Shown piece by piece: positions 37,712-50,891 of a stretch of DNA of 64,000 bases. The stretch covers positions 18,093,969 to 18,157,968 of the forward strand of contig NC_064035.1 in assembly GCF_932526225.1 (NCBI RefSeq). Direction: 5' to 3'. Origin of the DNA: Nematostella vectensis. Lineage: Eukaryota > Cnidaria > Anthozoa > Actiniaria > Edwardsiidae. Below the pieces are notes generated by a model that searched no databases, was not told where the DNA came from, and was given only the letters and a program-made list of their open reading frames with translations. Position 1 is the stretch's first letter. Every line of letters starts with the position of its first letter. A program made the position numbers and the translations under genes.

Positions 37712-39737
37712 GAGAGACAGTGACAGGGTCAGTAAGAAGTAAAAGCTTTACGTCACTGAAGCTTTTCAAAATAGTTGGCATGTATTCATTAATAATAAAA
37801 ATGGATCAATTGTAACTTTCAGATAGAAATTGGAAAAAAAGTAAAACTAATTTAAAAAAGGCAGAAATACTGTAGTAAATTCCTGCTCTAAGAACACCTC
37901 ATAAGAATAGCCTTTTGCATTTTAAGGTATAGGATAAGCACAATGTGACTATTTTAGGGGGAGTCAGTTTAGCTCAGGCTAAGTTGTCATAAACTAGAAT
38001 TTAAAACAGGCCAATGGATGTGGGAAAAAAATATGGAGGGGGCACTCTTCTTCATCCTTGTAGTGGGGGTAGTTCCACCCTCAACACATCTCCTTTATAA
38101 ATTTGTCAAACTATATACACACTTATTTTACCAGGCATGTATCTGGGATTAGCTGAGGCGGAGGGTGTGCAGGTACTGTATATTTACAGTATCATATACA
38201 AGTAGAAGATTTGAAGATTCTTCAGTTGAAAATGACATTTTTGCAGACCCCCTAAGACCATCCTTGAAAGGTATGATAATATGATTTCTAAAGGCCAAAA
38301 TGAAATTTGTTTATTGTTACAATGTTCACAAACATAGACTCCTGTTCCAGTCATGCCAAATTGTCTGTTTATGTTGACATAAATACATTTGGTTCCATGT
38401 TGATTTAGACATTTAACTAAATAAGTTTTGCCCTTTGGTTCGGCACAGCAAAAGTTTGAAGTTTGAATGAGCATTGACTGTGACTAACTTAACTCTGCTT
38501 TGCGGAACATAATTGGTTCAGAGGGGGAACTGTTCATGAGACCAATTCAAACAATTAGATTCGCCGTACCCGACAATTATAGCTGTACTTACTAATCGAC
38601 CATGAATGAACTTCTCAAAAGTAGCAGGTAGTGTTTATCAGCATCTATATGTGAGTTATGTAATGCATCACTAATATATCAGTCGAGCAGTCAAGTCTTA
38701 GCTTTGGTACCATTAAGGAAGTGAAGTGCTTTATGCTTCACTGTGTGGTTGAGATTGTGATAAGGAATCGAATATCACTCGTACAGTATATGTACACGTG
38801 GAAGCTCAAGCCATCCATTTTACAGATGAAATACGACAGTTAACCCTAATCAACCTCCAGGGCAATGTGGTTAATCAAGTTACATTGATCAAAGACAAAT
38901 AGTGTCAACAATGTTTAAACTGAAGCTCTACTCTCCCATTTTATTCAAGATATGCTTTACTAGAGCTGAAAACTAACGGGGAGTGGAGATATTTCCTATG
39001 TAAACTCGTCTATAAAACACAAACTAAGGCAAATGTACTTTTGACGGGTAATCTTAAATCATCTGTATTTTCTTACCTTCACTAAACCTCAAGGCGCAGT
39101 AAGCAGTGTTGATTTAGCAGAATGGCCTTATCTTTTCAGATCGCTGCTCGCTGTATGTACAGGCATGCAAAGCTGGTAACGAACGATTCAGACATTTTGC
39201 TCAAGGAATTTGCGATCCACTTCCGCAGGTTATCCCATAATGCTGGATCTACATGACAGGGCGCTTTCTAGTCCGCTTGATTGTATGATCCTTGATCGGC
39301 GCGGCAAAAAGCTTTACGTCTGTTTGGCTGAGTAAAGAGAAGAGGGAACATACAGGGAGGTTGACCGGGCACCGAATTGGAGGTTGGGTACTAGCCTCGG
39401 CAAAATATCATCCCAAGCACTGGAGTGTAAGATCTGATTTTATCCCTTCCCCTAGAGTTACTGAAATAGTCATGGCATTATAATAGAGCTTGATACATCT
39501 AAATAAATATTATCAAATCTTGTTTACATTTTTAATAATAATCAAATAATAATTTATTTTAACTAATTAGGTTCGTGCAACAATAAAGTCTCGTTCCCAC
39601 CCTCCCCTAGACGAAAATGTACACCACGTGACTTGTGTTCCTAGATGCGCTTGGAGTGAGCTGTAAGCGGCGTCGGAGCTAGGTCTTTACAGCCGGATTT
39701 CGTCCTTCATTCATTCTGTTCTAATTCCTTTACTACC
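37712..39737. other. region between divergent MTMR-like and MPP genes
   Basis: About 2 kb with no coding exon found. It must contain the promoters of both genes, and probably a 5' UTR exon of the MTMR gene. CACGTGAC at about 39624 is an E-box-type motif 110 bp upstream of the MPP start. Other promoter elements cannot be called by eye. Confidence 0.45.
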
Positions 39738-40436
39738 ATGGTCGTGGGCCCCGAAGAAAGCAAGGGCAATGACTCTGAAGGTACAGTGCTGATTTTCTAG
39801 TCGGAGCTAACGACCATCGCAACAGATGCTTGCAAACGTTCTGTTTATTTTGCGCGTTTTAATAGTTTCCTAAAAAATTCTAATTCCTGATGTATAAGCT
39901 TACTTACTCAGTAGTTATTTAGTCTTGCTTGCACGAACCATACCACTAGAGAAAAATATTTCACTTTATATGATCAGTTGTCTAAACATGAGCTCCTATT
40001 TGCGGTGTTATTTGGTGTATTAAAGCACCCGTAGAAGAATCAACCATTCCGAAGATGAAGGACTCGATATGACCGAACGCCAAAGATCAACAATAAAATG
40101 CCAGAAATAGACTCACAAAGAAGAGTATATAAAAAGAGAATATTTAGTCATACGGATAAAGCAAATAGATGCTTTCATCAAATTGATTATTGCAATACGT
40201 GTGGATAGACTGAAAATCCTCACAGCCATATGTGAGCGCCCGGTTGCAATGTTTTGTCTCTCGACAGATTTGGGGACGCCTTTTGGTTTGTGTTTGTGAT
40301 GTGACAGACCAGTACTTTACACTCTTTTTACATCTCATAATATATATATAATGCGTGAGTGCAGGCGTCCATATAACAGTGCTCAATACATAGGTGTAGA
40401 GCGGGATATATCTTGGTTTGTAGGAAAAAACACGCG

Positions 40437-40496
<60 letters not shown>

Positions 40497-43400
40497 TGTA
40501 TAAATTTCTTTATGGTTCTCTATGGTTTTATCCGGCTTTTTATTTGCACCTTACATGAAATAACTTCAAACCATGTAACTTACATCTGTCCTGCTAGGCA
40601 AAGATGTCTGGAAATGTATAACCAGATATATAAGTTGCTGTAATCATCTACAATCATCAAACTACCTCCCATACCCTCCCTGCTAGTGACAATTGGTCAG
40701 TGAGAACAATGACATTGGGCTTAGCGGGGAGGGAACGGGAGATACTGTAGTTTGTCGTGACCGTTGAAGGCTGTATCAGTCCCAACAAACTACCTCCCAT
40801 ACCCTCCCTGCTAGTGACAATTGGTCAGTGAGAACAATGACATTGGGCTTAGCGGGGAGGGTACGGGAGATACTGTAGTTTGTCGTGACCGTTGAAGGCT
40901 GTATCAGTCCCAACAAACTACCTTCTGTACCCTCCCTGCTAGTGACAACCAGTGACAGCCAGTGAGAACAATGGCTTTAAACTTAGAGGGGAGGGTACGG
41001 CAGGTAGTTTGCTTATGTGTTTTAGCTAATGTGTGATTACAGAGCAGATAGAATTTAGATATCAAAGTGTGATTGGTCTCAATGGCATCTAGAAAGATCA
41101 GACTAGAATGCTGTGGGAGAATTTTGCCAAAATATTGAGTTTCGAGCGAGCCAGGAGCAAATTACTTCAGTTTTTACCACAGCCAGGGGGGCGAAAGTGT
41201 GCAACCTTTATCTCTCTTATGTACAAGGGGAAACAGAACAGCGGACAGTAACTCAAAATGCTGGCCCAAATGGCTTGAAACTTCACCCAGACCATATTTA
41301 AGACTCCACTGTCAAGTCAGAATACTATTGAGAGTCTTACGATTTTATTTCATAGTAAAGTGAATCCCATATGTTTACTGTAAACCATGACACACACAAC
41401 ATATCGTGAACCTGCTATACTTCATTGATACACACAGTGAGCTTGGGGTACCTGTGATCACACCAGAGAGTATTGAGGTCATTCACTAGAAAACTTATTT
41501 CTCATTCGGTGAATCCTGAGCAACAGATTATATCATTGTGTGTCAAGTATTTTTCAAAAGGTGGTTCAAATCTCCGAAATACTTTATGCCCCTAAAATAA
41601 GCAACATATTGATTAGGTGGTTTTGTATTGAACAAAATATTTACATTCTATTGTATTTGAGATTCTTTGGAACTTTAGTAATAAAATTTGTACTATACAA
41701 TGTGTTACATATTAGTGTTGTCTTTGAGATTCTTCATGTCTTTAGTAATGGTATTTGTACCATGTGTTATGGTGTTCTCTTGTAGCAGTCAATACAGTGC
41801 TGAAGTCTTTGGATGACCCAAAAACAGCAGGACTCATTCTAGAAGAGCAGGCAAACATCCTGAAGAATATCCTTGGCGACCCATCAGTGCTTAAACTGAT
41901 TCGCGCCCATGACAGACTGGAGGAAGGTCGTAAGAAGGTGGAGAATGATGATACTAATAAACTGGTCAAGCAAGTCTTGGAGGAACTTGAACCCCAAGTG
42001 GGTAGTGATGACAGTGCAGCTGAGCTATGTGGCTTGTTACAAGAACCGCATTTCAGGGTATGCTCTACAGTTTACATTTTATTAGATAACCCAGCATCTG
42101 GCAAATCAGCATGTACATATTTGTCTCCAAGGGTGGTCTTTGTCTGGAAATTTGTCAGAAAAATAAACTGTGGGCCAATGAGTGAAACTTCGTTGGCATC
42201 TGTATTATTTTGAGAACCATTTTTCCATCTTAGGACTGATTATCAGCTAGCTGACAACTGAAACAAACACGACCAACACGCTCTCCCTTAGCGGCAGCTC
42301 AATTTTAATTGTAGCCTTACAGTTACTGTATGTGGATAAGTGTTCTTGTTGTCTAAGCCATAAGCACATATCGTCACATGTCCTCCTTTAGAGATCTCAA
42401 TAAAACCTTCAATTATTTTTCTGTGTCAATTAGATTTTGCTAGATTAAAGTTTGCAGTCTTTAGGAACAAAAATTTAAGTATGTGCGAAAATTTAACAGA
42501 GTAAGGTAGTTAAAATAATTTATATCCCAGAAAGATTGACTGCCAGCTCTGAAATAAGCATGTCTGGTTGGGCTTCATATGTATCTTATCTATTCCCTTA
42601 ATTTTTATCTGGAGTGGAATGGGTTAACAAACTTTTTGGTGTATCCAGTTTTATGCGATTCCATACTGTACACTTTGGCTTTGAGACTCCAAATAATTAT
42701 ATGTATACAAATTATATTATAATCAGTGCTTCTGGAATAACACACTTGTGCGGAAGCGTGTAATTTGGCTTTCTCCGCATAATCTGTGTAATCCACAACT
42801 TCTGGCATAATTTGGCTAAATTTCGAAAGACAAATCATGTGCACAGCTGATGTGTTCTTTTAGGGTTCTTACCTCTATTTCTGGTAAAAAGACAGATACT
42901 GTATTCTTCGTTAGAGTGCGATATTTCGAATGGAATATCGAAACATCAAATATAATGACTAGGCGTTCTTTGCTAAACTGCCAAGGCCTAGTACTAATAA
43001 TAGAATACCATTTTTAATTGGCTGGTGGCTAGTAGCCAATGAAAACTGGCCTAAGATATTTTCAAGCAAAAAATAAACTCTTTCAAGTTATGTATTTCAT
43101 GCTTCCCTTTGGTACAAAATGAAGTTTGTGCAATCCCGCGTAATTTGGGGCATAATAGTTGATATTCTGTGGAATTAAGTGCGTAATTCAGTAAAGAATC
43201 CTGCAAAATTTAGATTAAAAAAGGTATTGCCCAATCCTGCGTAATTATTGATTGCGCATTATTTAGCAAATAATACTGCATCATTTTGAGTTTTTTCCGT
43301 GTAATGCCAGAAGCCGTGTATAATTAGATACAATTTATATGTTTGATTGGTTTTATGTAGGCACTGATGCAGACGCATGATGCTGTAGCGTTTAAGACCT

Positions 43401-46400
43401 ACATGCCCACACCTCCATCTCCTGGTGTTGATAGCTTTAATGGGTTTGCAGCAGGGGAGCCCATCCGCATGGTTGGCTTGCACAAACATGCAAATGAACA
43501 TCTGGTATGTAGGTTGTTCACCATTAAGATCTATGAGTGACATAGTGGAGGTAACAAAGCTTGCTTTTATTTTGCTTTTATTTGAAGGGAGTGACTCTCA
43601 AGGTAGAGGACAACCAGCTGATTATTTCTAGGATTATTCATGGCGGGATGATTGATAGACAAGGTACGCATTATTTGGTTATACTGATATTAAATATCAG
43701 AGGCAAATTGCACAAAGCTTTTATAAGTTATCAGCTGGATATGCAGGTTGGATGTTTTAATCGACCTCTGTATTTGGGATTTTTGCAACCGAATCACAGA
43801 CAAGTTTTAGCCAATGAATAAGGTTTAATCTGGTAGATGCTTTGCGCAATCAGCTCCAATAGCAAGATGGATAGTTGTTACCCTATTTACTCAAGGGTCA
43901 TCTCCAAACGTTCTATAAAAAAACTGTCTTTCAAAAATCTTAATCAAGGTGTTGCAAACAGTATCAATGTCATTTTCACTTGTGCAAAGCTACTGTATTA
44001 CCTAAAACTATTGTATGTAAAATCATGGAAATTATCTTGGTACACAATTATTGGCCATGGGATTCTCTAAATGAATTGAACGAGTTCTACCAGTGAATCT
44101 TAGCTCTGAAATGTATTGTAGGCTTGTTACATGTTGGGGACATCATTAAGGAGGTGAATGGCAAGGATATGAGTGGGAATCCTTCTGAACTTCAAGACTA
44201 CCTGGTAAGACAGCTTGCCCCCATAGTACCTTGGGCCGATGATTCCTAGCGACAGCTGAAAATAGAGCCTACTTGCCTCCACCCATGCTTGATTTTAATA
44301 CCTTCCTGTAGTTTCAGGGAATAGGGATTTCTTTATAAACTTTTGTTATGAACATGTCATAAATCTTCTACATGACTGCAAATCAATGAATTTGTTCATT
44401 GATTCAATCTTATGTTTAGACTCCTATGAGACAGGGACAATATCTACTTTCATCTAGTCTAGCTGCGCTTTTTGTAATTGGCTCTTTATTTGGAGGAAAA
44501 AATAACTACTGTACTCTATGAGACCGGATTCCACAAGACACCAGTGAGAGGAGAGGGATGTAAGACAAACCATGTTGTGTAGGGGAACCTTCATACAAGC
44601 GTACCAGCATAAGTCGCAAGAACAACTGCGATAGAAAGCACATAATTTGTTTAGCCTGTGATTTCACCTGTTATTGTGTCCTAGGCCAAGTCCACTGGAA
44701 AAATCACCCTTAAAGTTCTGCCTAGTTACTACGAGTCCCCGGCCCTGTGCCAGGTAAGAAATCTTGACTCTCTTTTTCACGATATCTACTTTGATATAGT
44801 ATCTAGTAAAATTTGAACCCTGTATACTAATTAATATCAGCATTCATTCAGGCATTTTCTCTTCAGAAATAACATTAAACGGCCTCCTGCAAGCTAATAT
44901 TGTTTACTAGTGGTTCCGATAGAACGCTATTGGTTAGCCTGAGTACTGTTTTCATAGGGTTATCTTACGAAAGACTTCATCTTTGTTGGCCCCCTCTTCC
45001 CTTTCGTGACTACAGACACGGTAATGTTTATATTTTATTTCCCAAGGTGTTTGTGAGGGCTCATTTTGACTATGACCCAAGCAAGGATGACCAGATTCCA
45101 TGCCAAGATGCAGGGCTGGCCTTCAAGCAGGGAGAGGTTTTGCAAATCGTCGACCAGGAGGACGCAAACTGGTGGCAGGTACACTCCTTTGTTTATAAGA
45201 ATGTTCTATTAGAGTGATGCGCTCTTGATTGTAAACTGAAATTGTGTTTATAATAACGACCTTGCCAGCAATGCATCCTGGCTTTTGTCAAGAATATGAT
45301 GGCACATATTTTAGATTCTCTGACCTTCGGTTGATAGGCGCCCTGATTGTATACTGACTTTGGCTTTTGTTTGAATAAAGCCAAAATTCAGTTTCGTTGA
45401 TTCCAAATCCTTTACCATGTGCGGATGAAAAATAGCAATACCGGTAGTTGGGGATTTGAATAATCGAGACAGAGCTGTATTCGGCAATCATTCGCCATGC
45501 TTTCGGATAATCGGCCTCGAGAGCCTCTGGAACACATACAGTAGGGTAATTAACGCGCTCCCCTGTGAGATATTGGAATGGCGTTTTAGTCACGTGTTGG
45601 GGTTTAGGAGTTTTCTCTTCAATTTTGTTAGCCAACTCTTGAAACAATAACGTCCTTACTCTATTTTTTGCTGAGGTCATTTTGTTTTGTGTTCGGCTTT
45701 CCAGGCAAAAAAGGTCGATGACTCTAGAGCCGCGGGGATTATTCCGAGTCAGATTTGCGAAGAAAGGTATTTACTTATAACATTGTGTACGTTATCATTC
45801 TCTTGGCGTTATATATAAATACTAAGGTAAAATACTGTACAATGATGTAGTAAAATAATGGCAACGTAGTGTGCTTTTGTAACAAGTTAATCGTAAACCA
45901 ATTACAAGCCATCCAAATAATAATCCGCAATTTGATCCACTTGTGTCACCACCCCTCATTACCTACGCAATAATTTCCATCGGCACTTTGACCACCCTAC
46001 ACCGCGCATAAGGTAAGTTTTAACCAACCAGTAGATGTGATTCGTTTGTCGTGCTTCCATGCGTTCTACACCGGATCATTAGGTTGATTCGACATTTCTA
46101 GTTCTTACAGAGGAACAGAGATATAATTGAAACATTCTCGGTATAATAGCGATAAACTAAGTCCAGTCAAAGTTACAGTGAAGTAAGTACATGTGAAATT
46201 AGATTGACCGATATTCTATATATGCAATTTATACAGTGTCATCTGTAAGACGATCCAATCTTCGTGTTCTAGCGCAAGTGACAGAATCTCCGCATTGTTG
46301 TATCTATCAAAAAATATATATAAAAAATCATCTATCCGATGATTTTTAACGGAAAAGGCGAAAAATATTTCAAAATATTGAAAGCAGTGTGTTTATTGGA

Positions 46401-49400
46401 AGTTTCTTTGAGGATGTGATTGATAATTTAGAGCGGATGGCCTGTTTAATATCTCGGATTTTAATAGATTCTTTTGTCCTTTAACGGTTGAGGTTTCCGT
46501 CGGACCTCCGGAAGTAAACTGGTGGCAATGCGGCTTTAACCCATTGCCTGTTAGTAAGCAATCTCAAGTTACCAATAGTCGTTATTCTGTTTACAGGAAT
46601 TATTACATCATTTGAAGATATTTTGCATGCCAGAATTAAGAAAGAAATCCTTGTTATTTTTTTTAGAAGAAGAGCTGGTGTGAAGAAAGACAAACCTGGG
46701 AGCAAATTCTGTGAGTGAAACTTGCTACTCCCTTTGCTTGGGGTCCCTGTGGTTTGATAGAGCTCTGCATTGTCATATTTTATAATTAGAGGTTCTTACT
46801 GAGAACCGGCTCACAAGCTTAATGAATCGTTTTTGTCTACTCTAAGGACGGTGGCCGGTATTGCTGTACTAAACCCTTACCATCTCTCAAATATGCGTGC
46901 TATAAATCTCTGATAAGTTGATTAAGTATGAGTTCTCTGATAAAAATCTGACCACCCCGGAAAGAATAAAGAGGGATTTTTTATGCCTTTGCAGTATCTC
47001 CACGGGACGTTTATTGACGGATTTGGCTACCTACCAGAGTGATCTAGCTTATGCTTTATAGTTTTGTCTACAAATAGCACGTCTATTAAGAACCGAAAGT
47101 GGCCTTCGGCCGTTGTGTGGGGGGGTGTGTTCGCACCCCTGCACCCCCCCTGGGTACGGGCCTGCCCATCTAATCGTCTATCACTTAACAAAGTCTAATA
47201 TATCTTGTGTTGTATTTGCAGTGTGTGGAAGCAAAAAGAAACAGAAAGTCATGTACAAATCATCAAAGAACTTTGGTATGTCATACGCCATGGCTTAAAG
47301 AGCCGTAGCAGAGGGTGGGGCCCTGGGGGCATGTGCCCCCCCCCCCCCCCCAATTTTTTCAAATTACCAGTGAGGGCGTGGCAGTGCCCTCAATATTAAT
47401 GTTTCTGTATTTTACCCCACTAGGCCTACTACAGCTCTGTCTTATTCTCGTATCACGCTTGATAAAAGTTCTCTTTAAATTCAAACAACAATTCAACGAG
47501 GAAACAGGTTATGATAGCCGGTCGAGATGTGCTTAGTTTTCAAATCTGCTAACTTTGTTGTTTAGATTTTGAGAAGCACGAGCTCCCAATCTATGAAGAA
47601 GTCGCCAAGATGCCTCCTTTCCAGAGGAAGACATTAGTCATGATCGGTAAGAATTACTCGATGACTATTATAAATGAGGTCTATAAGCTGTCGTTGGGAG
47701 CAAGACAATACAATCCCTATAAGTGGAGAAAACGCCCTTTTGCACTTGTGAGGGCTACCGCTTAAAACACGTTTTAGGCGCTTTACATAGGACTCGAACA
47801 TAGTGCCGATTTATACAATCCATACAATCCCTATAAGTGAGGAAAAAGTCCTTTTGCACTGGTGAGGAGATAACGCTCAAAACACGTTTTAGGCGCTTTA
47901 CATAGGACTCGAACATAGTGCCGATTTATTTCCCTGATTTAGCCTCGCCCTACTAGACCACTTGCGGCTTTTCGTTTCGCTAAAGCGTAAATCCGCAGTT
48001 TGACTATCTATAAATTCTTAATTGCTTAAAGCAACGAGCCCTTCGGTTGACTGACATTGTGTTAATCTTGGCACAGGTGCTCAGGGCGTCGGTAGACGAA
48101 CCCTCAAGAACAAGCTCATCATGTCAGACAGAAAGAGATTCGGGACGACCATACCGCGTAAGGACTGGCCCTTTATTTGTCCTGGTCTACGTTCGAAACA
48201 CTATACAGCACGTGTTTATTTAGCTATTTCTGTACCTCTGTCAGTTTTTATGAGCGCGCTATTGGTGTCGATCACAAGACTGGCGCCATTCTTAAAAAAA
48301 ACATGGGCTGTTTTCGCTCTATTTTCCTCGCTTTCTTCTCAATTTAATATTTCTCTATTGAAAGGATGCCAAATTGTCTGTAGCTCCGTCTAAGAGATAA
48401 ACAATTTCATTTTACGTGTCTTGTTCAAAGCAAAATTGTTTGACATTGAGTTCCTTCCCTTGCGGTCTCAAATGCCCTTGTTAATCCCTCTCTGTCGGAA
48501 GGCAGCACCCGCCACTTTAAAACGAAGGCCTTGTCATCATGTCATTTGAACTGACAATAAAATGCGTAAAGGACAAGTTTGAGAACTATTGTACCTCACT
48601 TTATCGCAAAGTCTTATTAGATGACTAGACATTTTGTAACAATCATCATGCGAAAGAAGTTATTTTTCTCGATTTTGATTCTTTTATTCCACCTTTTCCA
48701 GATACGAGTCGGCAGATGCGCGAGGGAGAGCAGAGCGGCAGAGGATACTTCTTTGTGAGCCGCGAGGAAATGGAACGTGACATAAGAGCTGGCAAATACC
48801 TGGAGTTCGGCGAGTACGGTGGTAACATGTACGGTACCAAAATCGACACAATCCGAGAAGTGATGCGTTCAGGAAAGATGTGCGTTGTAGATGTCAACCC
48901 AACGGTAAGTGCAGCTTTCTACTAGGTTATTTACCTTTCTGATACCTCCTGTATATCCGCCATAGAGTAAGTAACTACCCTCTTCCTGGGTTGAGATCCC
49001 TGGAATAACACTTCGCCACATTATGGACATTGGGCTGTTAATGTTTCCAGGATTTGGCCCGATGTGAAACGCGTGTACATCATTCCCCAAGCACAGTCAA
49101 CAACCATACAACATTGGAATATTGCTTGCATTTCTGTTTTCTTAGGCTCTGAAGGTTTTAAAAACGCCCGAGTTTATGCCGTACATTGTCTGCATCGCTT
49201 CACCATCTTTCGAGGAATTGAAGGAGTTTCAAAGCAAAGCGCTTTCAGAGGGAATCGTCAACAAGAAGCGATCGGTATGTTGCGGATATTGTACCCAACC
49301 CGATATTCACGAAAAATTGCGTGTCCTTTCCTAGAGCTGTTTTGATATTATTGAAAGACGATAACGGAGTTACAAAAACATTGTCTTAGTGTACACATAT

Positions 49401-49592
49401 ATTTCCCCTTGACAGGATGATGAGCTCCGTAAGACGGTCGAAGACTCCGAGCGCCTGTACAACTCGTACGCACATTACTTTGACCTCACTATCGCCAACG
49501 ACAATGTTGAGGAGGCTTTTAATAAGCTCCAGAACGCCATCGAGTCTCTAAGTACTCATCCCCAGTGGGTACCTGTTAGTTGGGTTTACTAG
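39738..49592 (+). CDS. MAGUK scaffold protein, MPP2/MPP6 (p55 family) type
   Basis: Fifteen coding exons: 39738-39780, 41786-42057, 43361-43504, 43588-43663, 44122-44204, 44685-44753, 45047-45178, 45705-45766, 46667-46710, 47222-47275, 47566-47646, 48077-48157, 48702-48904, 49146-49274, 49416-49592; 549 residues, close to human MPP2/MPP6. Domains: L27 region (about 15-105, with LLQEPHFR), PDZ (about 140-220; [20 protein letters not shown]), SH3 (about 229-290; [11 protein letters not shown]), polybasic hook ([16 protein letters not shown]), guanylate-kinase-like domain ([40 protein letters not shown]). It ends in the family signature WVPVSWVY. The GK domain has the non-catalytic MAGUK form. 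Role: scaffold at cell junctions beneath the membrane. It is closer to MPP2/6 (fly Varicose) than to PALS1. The last codons and stop are repeated six times downstream. Confidence 0.92.
40441..40496. repeat. (AT)n microsatellite
   Basis: About 28 uninterrupted AT dinucleotides in MPP intron 1. Confidence 0.95.
40658..41012. repeat. three tandem copies of a foldback element, 128-bp period
   Basis: CAAACTACCTCCC starts at 40658 and 40786, with CAAACTACCTTCT at 40914. Each copy is an inverted repeat: CTACCTCCCRTACCCTCCC on the left and GGGAGGGTACGGGAGATA..GTAGTTTG on the right. It looks like a MITE that was tandemly amplified together with about 28 bp of flank. Copy 3 is the most diverged. Confidence 0.75.
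41645..41785 (+). repeat. ~68-bp tandem duplication upstream of an MPP acceptor
   Basis: TTTGAGATTCTT ... TTTAGTAAT ... TTTGTAC ... TGTGTTA ... GTGTT occurs at about 41658 and again at 41725, the second copy running into the exon 2 acceptor at 41785. The duplication stays in the intron and does not include exon bases. Confidence 0.55.
42724..43315. mobile_element. hAT-like MITE with GCGTAAT repeats, copy 2 (MPP intron)
   Basis: Starts CAGTGCTTCTGGAATA and ends GTAATGCCAGAAGC. It shares CTTGTGCGGAAGCGTGTAAT and the ATTGGCTGGTGGCTA interior with the 2205 element. It is more diverged than that copy, and no clear target duplication is left. Confidence 0.65.
45288..45680 (-). other. antisense 130-codon ORF in MPP intron 7, unrecognised
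   Basis: An ATG at 45680 opens 130 codons antisense inside the MPP intron. The composition is protein-like (no low complexity, no visible repeat) and includes [21 protein letters not shown] recognise no family. It could be a retrocopied gene fragment or chance. Confidence 0.25.
46335..46535. mobile_element. TTAA MITE, copy 3, 5'-truncated
   Basis: Matches the interior and right end of the 11187 element (GATGATTTTTAACGGAAAA ... GGACCTCCGGAAGT ... GGCAATGCGGCT, then TTAA) but lacks the left end. Confidence 0.65.
47299..47439. mobile_element. MITE with CAGAGC(C/T)GTAGC termini, copy 2
   Basis: Left end AGAGCCGTAGCAG, right end CTACAGCTCTG, with a C-run and GAGGGCGTGGCAGTGCCC inside. Same family as 4692-4851; it lies in an MPP intron just after a donor. 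Confidence 0.65.
47708..47935. repeat. ~114-bp direct duplication in an MPP intron
   Basis: ACAATCCCTATAAGTG ... CCTTTTGCACT ... AAAACACGTTTTAGGCGCTT ... GAACATAGTGCCGATTTAT occurs twice in tandem with few differences. Confidence 0.75.
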
Positions 49593-49812
49593 ATACACCC
49601 AGCCCTAGTGGGTAGTACCTGTTAGTTGGGTTTACTAGATACACCCAGCCCTAGTGGGTAGTACCTGTTAGCTGGGTTTATTAGGTACACCCAGCCCTAG
49701 TAGGTACCTGTTAGCTGGGTTTATTAGGCAAACCAAGCCCCAGTGGGTGCCTGTTGGGTTTATTAGATACACCCAGCCCTAGTGGGTGCCTGTTAGCTAG
49801 GTTTATTCTATA
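49561..49812 (+). repeat. tandem repeat spanning the MPP stop codon, ~46-bp unit
   Basis: Six copies of a unit containing CCCAGTGGGTACCTGTTAGT then TGGGTTTACTAG. The first copy encodes the essential C-terminal [10 protein letters not shown] and the stop; the others are non-coding with ATACACCCAGCCCTAGTG between. Stop-containing motifs recur at about 49582, 49628, 49674, 49717, 49755 and 49798. Divergence rises away from the gene. Confidence 0.92.
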
Positions 49813-50891
49813 CGAGACAACGGCGCAAATGTTTTGCCGACCATTCTATGGGTTAAAATGGAACATAGACGGCTCTTCTTATTCAATGAGCATCAGTACA
49901 ATTTTAGATACTGTATACAGGACTCGGCCTAAGAAAGTGATTTATAGAACTGATAACTTTTCCATGTGCGTCCATGCGAACCGGTATTGATTTTATAGAG
50001 GAGTCCTGCTTTCAATATAAAAGTCATGAAACTGTGTAAGTGTAATCTTTATAAAGTTTTTTTTAACGTTTCGATTTGGACACAAAATGTTTGTCATGAA
50101 CGCGTAAAACTGGTAAGAACTTTTTAAAATGGATTCTCGTGTGCTTTTTGAGAGCCTCGTAAAAAGTGATTGTGTAGTTAAAGACAGCTTTATTATAGGT
50201 AAAAGAAAATTTTCGGTTGTGCGCGAAACCCGACAACAAAAAAAGTATAATATTTCTGGCGTAATGATCTTTTATTTCGGGATTTGACTAAGTATATATA
50301 GTGTTATGTGATTTTGCATGTCTTTATCGTTCGTATTTGTCAAGCATCCATCATTAGTTTTAGTACTGTTGTGAATGCCTAACACTGTTGTGAATGTATA
50401 ACATAATAAATTATATTAAAATAAACGTAAATAAACTGAAGACTTTGTGTGATTCGTTTATTAATTTTGCTTTTGCAAAAAGGTGCAACATCTTTCACAT
50501 GATTTATAGAGATGTACAGCGAAGGCTTCATGTGAGAAGCAGTTTTGTGTACGTTTGCGCGTACGTTTGTTTGGACTTCGAACAGTTCAAAGAGATACCT
50601 GAGCTGTTTTTCAGGTTTCAAAACGAAGTTGGTAAGTCTAGTCTTCCCTTTTACTATCTATTGCTTGAAAACTACACTTTCCCATAAACACAAGAAGCAC
50701 GTATTATTTACTAAAAATGTTTGTTCTTTCCTTGGCATGGGGGTGTTAACACTTACAAACCTTCTAAAGAAGCGTGGCTGCCGTAGGGTTTGTGACGTCT
50801 CACCCGGAGCCTACCGACATGGTCAAATTGAGGTGCACTGCGAAATAGGTATAAGTAATCCATAACCTGAGATATACTGGTTACCTGCTGG
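49813..50891. other. MPP 3' flank
   Basis: AT-rich sequence with candidate AATAAA poly(A) motifs at about 50405-50435. No ORF I trust. Confidence 0.4.

Noticed and set aside
40413-40643. ORF with an alternating Tyr-Ile run
   Set aside because: It is the translation of the (AT)n microsatellite.
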